Below are positions 60,390-64,000 of a DNA stretch of 64,000 nt, piece by piece (position 1 is the stretch's first letter; each line of letters opens with the position of its first letter). The stretch is taken from the NCBI GenBank assembly GCA_045648785.1, contig JAZROP010000041.1:30338-94337 (forward strand). Reading direction: 5' to 3'. This DNA comes from RGIG7450 sp045648785. Its GTDB lineage: Bacteria; Bacillota; Clostridia; RUG12999. The position numbers were made by a program, and so were the translations under genes. Under the pieces are notes generated by a model. That model worked only from the letters and a program-made list of their open reading frames with translations. It ran no database searches and had not been told where the DNA came from.

Positions 60390-62024
60390 ATGGCAAAACA
60401 GATTTTAAGTGCAGAAGAAGCAAGACGCGCTCTAGAACGCGGTGTTAATACTCTTGCTGATACAGTTAAAATAACACTCGGTCCTAAAGGCAGAAATGTT
60501 GTTTTAGAAAAAAAATTCGGTGCTCCGCTCATTACAAATGACGGTGTTACAATTGCGAAAGAAATTGAACTTGAGGACGCATTTGAAAATATGGGTGCTC
60601 AGCTTGTTAAAGAAGTTGCAACAAAAACAAATGATGTTGCAGGTGATGGTACAACAACCGCTACACTTCTTGCTCAGGCGTTTGTCAGAGAAGGTATGAA
60701 AAACCTCGCAGCAGGCGCAAACCCCATGATTTTAAACAAGGGTATTGCAAAAGCTGTTGATGCTGCTGTTAAAAACATTGTTAAAAACAGCGAAAAAGTT
60801 AAAGGTAAAGACGATATCGCAAGAGTTGCATCCATTTCTGCAGCTAATGAAAATGTAGGCACACTTATTGCTGATGCAATGGAAAAGGTTGGTAATGACG
60901 GCGTAATTACAGTTGAAGAATCCAAAACTGCTGAAACATACTCCGAAGTTGTTGAGGGTATGCAGTTTGACAGAGGCTACATTTCACCTTATATGGTAAC
61001 AGATACAGAAAAAATGGAAGCTGTTATTGATGATGCTTTCGTTCTTATTACAGACAAGAAAATTTCCAACATTCAGGATATTCTGCCGCTTCTTGAACAG
61101 ATTGTTCAGATGGGTAAAAAGCTTGTTATCGTTGCAGAAGATATTGAGGGTGAAGCACTTACAACTCTCGTTTTAAACAAACTCCGCGGAACATTTGTTT
61201 GTGTTGGTGTTAAAGCTCCTGGTTTTGGTGACAGAAGAAAAGCTATGCTTGAAGATATTGCTATCCTTACAGGCGGCAAAGTTATCAGTGAAGAAGCAGG
61301 CTATGACATCAAAGAAACAACAGTTGACCAGCTTGGTCGTGCAAAACAGATTAAGGTTCAGAAGGAAAACACAATTATCGTTGACGGTATGGGTGACCCG
61401 GCGGCTATTAAAGACAGAGTTGCTCAGATTAAAAATCAGATGGAAGCAACAACTTCTGAGTTTGATAAAGAAAAACTCATGGAAAGACTTGCAAAACTTT
61501 CAGGCGGTGTTGCCGTAATCAAGGTTGGTGCTGCTACAGAAATTGAAATGAAAGAAATGAAACTCAGAATTGAGGATGCTCTTGCAGCTACAAGAGCAGC
61601 GGTTGAAGAAGGAATTGTTGCCGGTGGCGGTACAGCATACATTAACGCAATTGAAGATGTTAAAGCAGTTATGGAAACACTCTCCGGCGATGAAAAAACA
61701 GGTGCATCCATTCTCGTTAAAGCACTTGAAGAACCTGTTAGACAGATTGCAGCAAATGCAGGTATTGATGGCTCTGTAATTGTTGAAAAAATCAAATCTT
61801 CAAAACCCGGCGTAGGTTGTAACTTCCTCACAGAAGAGTTTGTTGAAATGATTAAAGCAGGTATTGTTGACCCGGCAAAGGTTACAAGAAGCGCACTTCA
61901 AAATGCAGCTTCGGTTGCAGCAATGCTTCTCACAACAGAAAGCCTTGTTGCAGATATTCCTGCAAAAGAAGATGCTATGCCCGGCGGTGCACCCGGTATG
62001 GGCGGCGGAATGGGAATGTATTAA
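60390..62024 (+). CDS. groEL: Chaperonin GroEL
   Basis: GroEL folds non-native proteins in its ATP-driven cavity. The 544-residue protein has TLGPKGRNVVLEKKFGAPLITNDGVTIA, the ATP-binding GDGTTTATLLAQA (about 85-98), the apical domain (about 190-370), and AAVEEGIVAGGGTAYINA. It ends in the typical GGM-rich tail PGMGGGMGMY. The start is ATG 60390, preceded by GGGGGA with suitable spacing; an upstream in-frame ATG at 60369 overlaps groES and lacks an SD. A terminator follows. Confidence 0.98.
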   Translation: MAKQILSAEEARRALERGVNTLADTVKITLGPKGRNVVLEKKFGAPLITNDGVTIAKEIELEDAFENMGAQLVKEVATKTNDVAGDGTTTATLLAQAFVREGMKNLAAGANPMILNKGIAKAVDAAVKNIVKNSEKVKGKDDIARVASISAANENVGTLIADAMEKVGNDGVITVEESKTAETYSEVVEGMQFDRGYISPYMVTDTEKMEAVIDDAFVLITDKKISNIQDILPLLEQIVQMGKKLVIVAEDIEGEALTTLVLNKLRGTFVCVGVKAPGFGDRRKAMLEDIAILTGGKVISEEAGYDIKETTVDQLGRAKQIKVQKENTIIVDGMGDPAAIKDRVAQIKNQMEATTSEFDKEKLMERLAKLSGGVAVIKVGAATEIEMKEMKLRIEDALAATRAAVEEGIVAGGGTAYINAIEDVKAVMETLSGDEKTGASILVKALEEPVRQIAANAGIDGSVIVEKIKSSKPGVGCNFLTEEFVEMIKAGIVDPAKVTRSALQNAASVAAMLLTTESLVADIPAKEDAMPGGAPGMGGGMGMY

Positions 62025-62043
62025 TTCTTGAAAATAAAACATG

Positions 62044-62078
62044 AGGCTCCTGTCGTATTGACGGGAGCCTGGTTTTTT
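62044..62078 (+). terminator. Terminator of groESL
   Basis: The perfect stem AGGCTCCTGTC / GACGGGAGCCT with a 5-base loop is followed by GG and six T's. Confidence 0.93.
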
Positions 62079-62101
62079 GGTAAAATAGTTTTAAAGATAA
62101 A

Positions 62102-62905
62102 ATGATTTTGTCAGGCGAAAAGAAATACTACTTCGGAGAAGACGGCAGGGAACTTGTTATGCAAAGTAAAATAGATCAAACTTCAAAAACAAGAAAAATA
62201 TATTTTATGCGACTTGTTGGCAGATGTTTAGTTTTAATTGTTTCAATTTTGTTGTTTGTGTTTAAAAAAGATGAATTTGAAATCATTAGAGGTTTAAATT
62301 TCTTTGACAGATTTTCAATTTTGCATGTTTTATGGGGGATATGGATATGGGATATGATTTTGCAGCTTATACCGGTTAAGGCTCATATTTCAATCGGCTC
62401 GCAAAAACAGTTTTCTTCTTTATTCAGACCCATAAAAGAAAAAATTAATTACAAAAATCTTAAAAAGTATATTAAGGATACAACTAGCACGGCATACATG
62501 GTTATGATTTTGTGGATTGCACTTAATTGTATAATTGGTGTTTTATACTATGCCGGAGCAATTGATTATGCAACCATGCTTTTGATTTCAGTTGCTTTTT
62601 ATGTTTGTGACCTTGTTTGTGTATTAATATGGTGCCCTTTTAGGCTGATAATGAAGAATAAATGTTGCACAACCTGCCGCATTTTCAACTGGGACCATCT
62701 TATGATGTTTTCGCCACTGATTATGGTTTGCGGATTTTTTACATGGACTCTTGTGGCACTTTCTATAATAATCTGGTTTGTTTGGGAAGTTTGTGTATTT
62801 ACATATCCGGAAAGATTTTGGGAAAACAGTAATATGGCACTTAAATGTTCTGAATGTACAGATAAGCTTTGCACACAGTACTGTAGAAAATTAAGAGATA
62901 ACTAA
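62102..62905 (+). CDS. Unrecognised membrane protein with Cys-rich loop and tail
   Basis: The 267-residue protein has about five hydrophobic segments (near 39-56, 75-92, 131-155, 160-178 and 205-230). A cysteine cluster KCCTTCRIFNWDH lies in the cytoplasmic loop after helix 4, and a CSECTDKLCTQYC motif sits in the soluble C-terminus. Such paired cysteines suggest metal or Fe-S binding, but I cannot name the family. The start could be ATG 62102, which lacks an SD, or ATG 62159, which has GGGA seven bases upstream; the longer form is given. A terminator follows, so it is probably monocistronic. Confidence 0.65.
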   Translation: MILSGEKKYYFGEDGRELVMQSKIDQTSKTRKIYFMRLVGRCLVLIVSILLFVFKKDEFEIIRGLNFFDRFSILHVLWGIWIWDMILQLIPVKAHISIGSQKQFSSLFRPIKEKINYKNLKKYIKDTTSTAYMVMILWIALNCIIGVLYYAGAIDYATMLLISVAFYVCDLVCVLIWCPFRLIMKNKCCTTCRIFNWDHLMMFSPLIMVCGFFTWTLVALSIIIWFVWEVCVFTYPERFWENSNMALKCSECTDKLCTQYCRKLRDN

Positions 62906-62940
62906 AAAAATTGCCGATGCATTGCATCGGCATTTTGTTT
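62905..62940 (+). terminator. Terminator between the membrane protein and nitroreductase genes
   Basis: A perfect 19-bp palindrome GCCGATGCA-T-TGCATCGGC is flanked by an A-run and T-rich sequence, serving both convergent genes. Confidence 0.82.
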
Positions 62941-62941
62941 G

Positions 62942-63298
62942 TTAAAAACTATCGTAAAAAACAACCTCGTCAATTGGACGAAATTTTGAGTGCATTTCAA
63001 AAGGTTTTGCATCCTGGTGCGGATAACCCATAACAAGAAGTGCGGCAGGTTCAATGTTTTCCGGAATGTGAAATGTTTCTCTCATGGTAGCGGGGTCAAA
63101 ATGGCATTTTGTACATTTTTTCAACTTTTCCACAGACTCATTTGTGTTTAAAACAAGAATTCTCTGTGGCTGAAAGTTGCACCCTGTAGGAGCGAGATGA
63201 ACTGCGTTTATTATTTTTTTAATTATTTTTTTTTCAATTATTTTATCCTTGAATTTTCTAACCGAATATCTTTCGGTAATTACTTTTTCAAAAACCAT
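62942..63298 (-). CDS. Nitroreductase-family protein with internal deletion
   Basis: The 118-residue product starts like a full NADH-dependent nitroreductase (ERYSVRKFKDKIIEKK, then APTGCNFQPQRILVL and KLKKCTKC) and ends like one too (ETFHIPENIEPAALLVMGYP then FRPIDEVVFYDSF). The middle of the fold is missing: about 50-55 residues expected between the KCTKCHF segment and DPATMRETF are absent, without loss of frame. Normal members have about 165-175 residues. Much of the dimer interface and FMN site would be lost, so it is likely inactive, although the SD (AAAGGAG) is intact and the frame is open. Confidence 0.8.
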   Translation of the reverse strand: MVFEKVITERYSVRKFKDKIIEKKIIKKIINAVHLAPTGCNFQPQRILVLNTNESVEKLKKCTKCHFDPATMRETFHIPENIEPAALLVMGYPHQDAKPFEMHSKFRPIDEVVFYDSF

Positions 63299-63316
63299 AG
63301 TAATTTCTCCTTTTAA

Positions 63317-63682
63317 AAGTATTACCTTAAAGGAGAAGCAGAAAATGTATCAAAAGAAATTCAAACGTTCCTATATAAAAAATGGCTTGATTATGTAATG
63401 GTTGATGAATCGGGAAATTTGATATTACCTGATTATATATCTTCATCTTTTAAGCTCGTATTAGAAAAAAACAATCTCAGACACATACGCTTTCACGATC
63501 TTCGACACACTTGTGCTTCTTTGCTGCTGAATAAAGAAAAACAAAAAGGTGTTGATTTAAAAGATATTCAGGCTTGGCTCAGACATAGCGATTTTACTAC
63601 TACTGCAAATATATATTCACACCTTGATGCAACATCAAAAGCCAATTCATTAAGTGCTCTTGAAGGAGTAGTTGCATTGTAA
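63317..63682 (+). pseudogene. Tyrosine recombinase (integrase) C-terminal remnant
   Basis: The open frame ends with the catalytic half of a phage- or Tn916-type integrase: RFHDLRHTCASLLL carries the His-x-x-Arg pair, LRHSDFTTTANIYSHLD the second His/Trp region and the tyrosine nucleophile, and GNLILPDYISSSFK precedes them. The first catalytic Arg and the N-terminal DNA-binding domains are missing; a TAA lies just upstream at 63314. The tRNA-Ser fragment 58 bp downstream is the expected type of attachment site. It is a relic of an integrated element. Confidence 0.85.
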
Positions 63683-63740
63683 AATGTTGAGGGAACTGAC
63701 AAAAAATGAAGTTTCTGTTGCAACAGAAACCTCTGAAATG

Positions 63741-63796
63741 TGCCGGAGAAGGTGAGATTCGAACCCGCGTGCCCGTTAAGGCAAACGCATTTCGAG
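63741..63796 (-). tRNA. Partial tRNA-Ser (3' half from the anticodon loop, CGA); att-like relic
   Basis: On the minus strand the sequence reads the anticodon loop CTCGAAA (anticodon CGA), the 3' anticodon strand TGCGT, a long serine-type variable arm, the T loop GGGTTCGAATC and the acceptor CTTCTCC with discriminator G, followed by GCA in place of CCA. The 5' half (acceptor, D arm, 5' anticodon strand) is absent, and homology ends exactly at the anticodon loop. This is the footprint left by integrases that recombine inside a tRNA gene; it is not a functional tRNA. Confidence 0.7.
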
Positions 63797-63876
63797 CTGT
63801 TAGACAGTGTTTTTAGATAGAGTAAATTAGCGGAAGTTAAAGGAACTTAAAAAGCGATAAAAACCGCATAAAATAA

Positions 63877-64000
63877 GGGCTTTGAGGGGATAAATTCCTT
63901 CAAAGCCTTTGCTGTTCTATGAGTTTTCGTATTGCCACTTTTTGATGCATTTTTTGGGTTTTCGCTAGAAAAGTGCTAGAAAAATGTTAGATAAAATATT
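63877..64000. other. Right-end non-coding stretch with a hairpin and short direct repeats
   Basis: From 63797 to the edge no gene is recognisable. A hairpin GGCTTTGA...TCAAAGCC lies at about 63880-63909 and could terminate transcription. The last 40 bases contain GCTAGAAAA at 63964 and again at 63975, then the related GTTAGATAA, spaced by 11 bp. These look like arm-type binding sites for an integrase, but that is inference only. Confidence 0.45.

Noticed and set aside
63344..63397. Short frame starting at ATG 63344
   Set aside because: It ends after 17 codons and is out of frame with the integrase remnant, which reads through the same bases in another frame.
1..64000. A complete toxin-antitoxin, restriction or phage-defence cassette
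   Set aside because: None was found; all intact genes belong to housekeeping, envelope, transport or sporulation families, and the mobile material is only debris.

Overview
The window reads as a chromosomal segment of a low-GC, spore-forming member of the Clostridia (Bacillota). The evidence is AT-rich DNA with near-consensus sigma-A promoters, AGGAGG-type ribosome binding sites with frequent GTG/TTG starts, a DnaD/DnaI helicase-loader pair, a GdpP-YybS-RplI-DnaB block, a CIRCE-controlled groESL operon, and sporulation or germination genes (yunB-like, ytxC-like, gerA/spoVAF-like, ylmC/ymxH-like). I cannot assign a genus from sequence alone.

Layout. Positions 1-20,184 form one long minus-strand run. 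In transcription order it holds nrdR, a polysaccharide deacetylase, a peptide-type solute-binding lipoprotein, a pcrA/uvrD helicase, a YybS-like membrane protein, gdpP, rplI, dnaB, tilS, hpt, ftsH, secA, prfB (with a programmed frameshift), an NfeD protein, an SPFH protein and a truncated rhaB. A divergent promoter region (20.2-20.4 kb) separates this from a plus-strand stretch with the helicase loaders, an aldose epimerase, tRNA-Arg and an orphan fumarase alpha subunit. Next come convergent sporulation genes, a DUF6873-like protein, ytxC and trmB. A minus-strand glycolytic operon pgk-tpiA-gpmI-eno lies at 28.7-33.7 kb.

Positions 33.8-37.4 kb are decayed. They hold a fishbone-like array of small hairpins, an aldo/keto reductase remnant and a MATE remnant, with intact AEC-transporter and tyrS genes between them. 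From 37.4 to 40.4 kb are minus-strand envelope and coat-like genes. From 40.6 to 56.6 kb is a plus-strand run: zinc-ribbon membrane protein, typA, phosphosugar mutase, hisS, aspS, a GldA/GldG-type ABC exporter with a DUF4340 protein, lemA, a TPM protein and a GerA-family gene. The right end carries a cupin, two metallo-beta-lactamase-fold ORFs (one a remnant), hemZ, ylmC, groESL, a membrane protein, a nitroreductase with an internal deletion, and the debris of an integrated element (integrase C-terminus plus half a tRNA-Ser).

Most of the window is housekeeping, and I found no complete new multi-gene system. The signals most worth checking are non-coding: the nested hairpin array at 33,846-34,027; the prfB recoding site that uses UAA instead of the usual UGA; the eno ribosome binding site buried in a long perfect hairpin; and a small repeat family placed directly after the stop codons of prfB and pgk.
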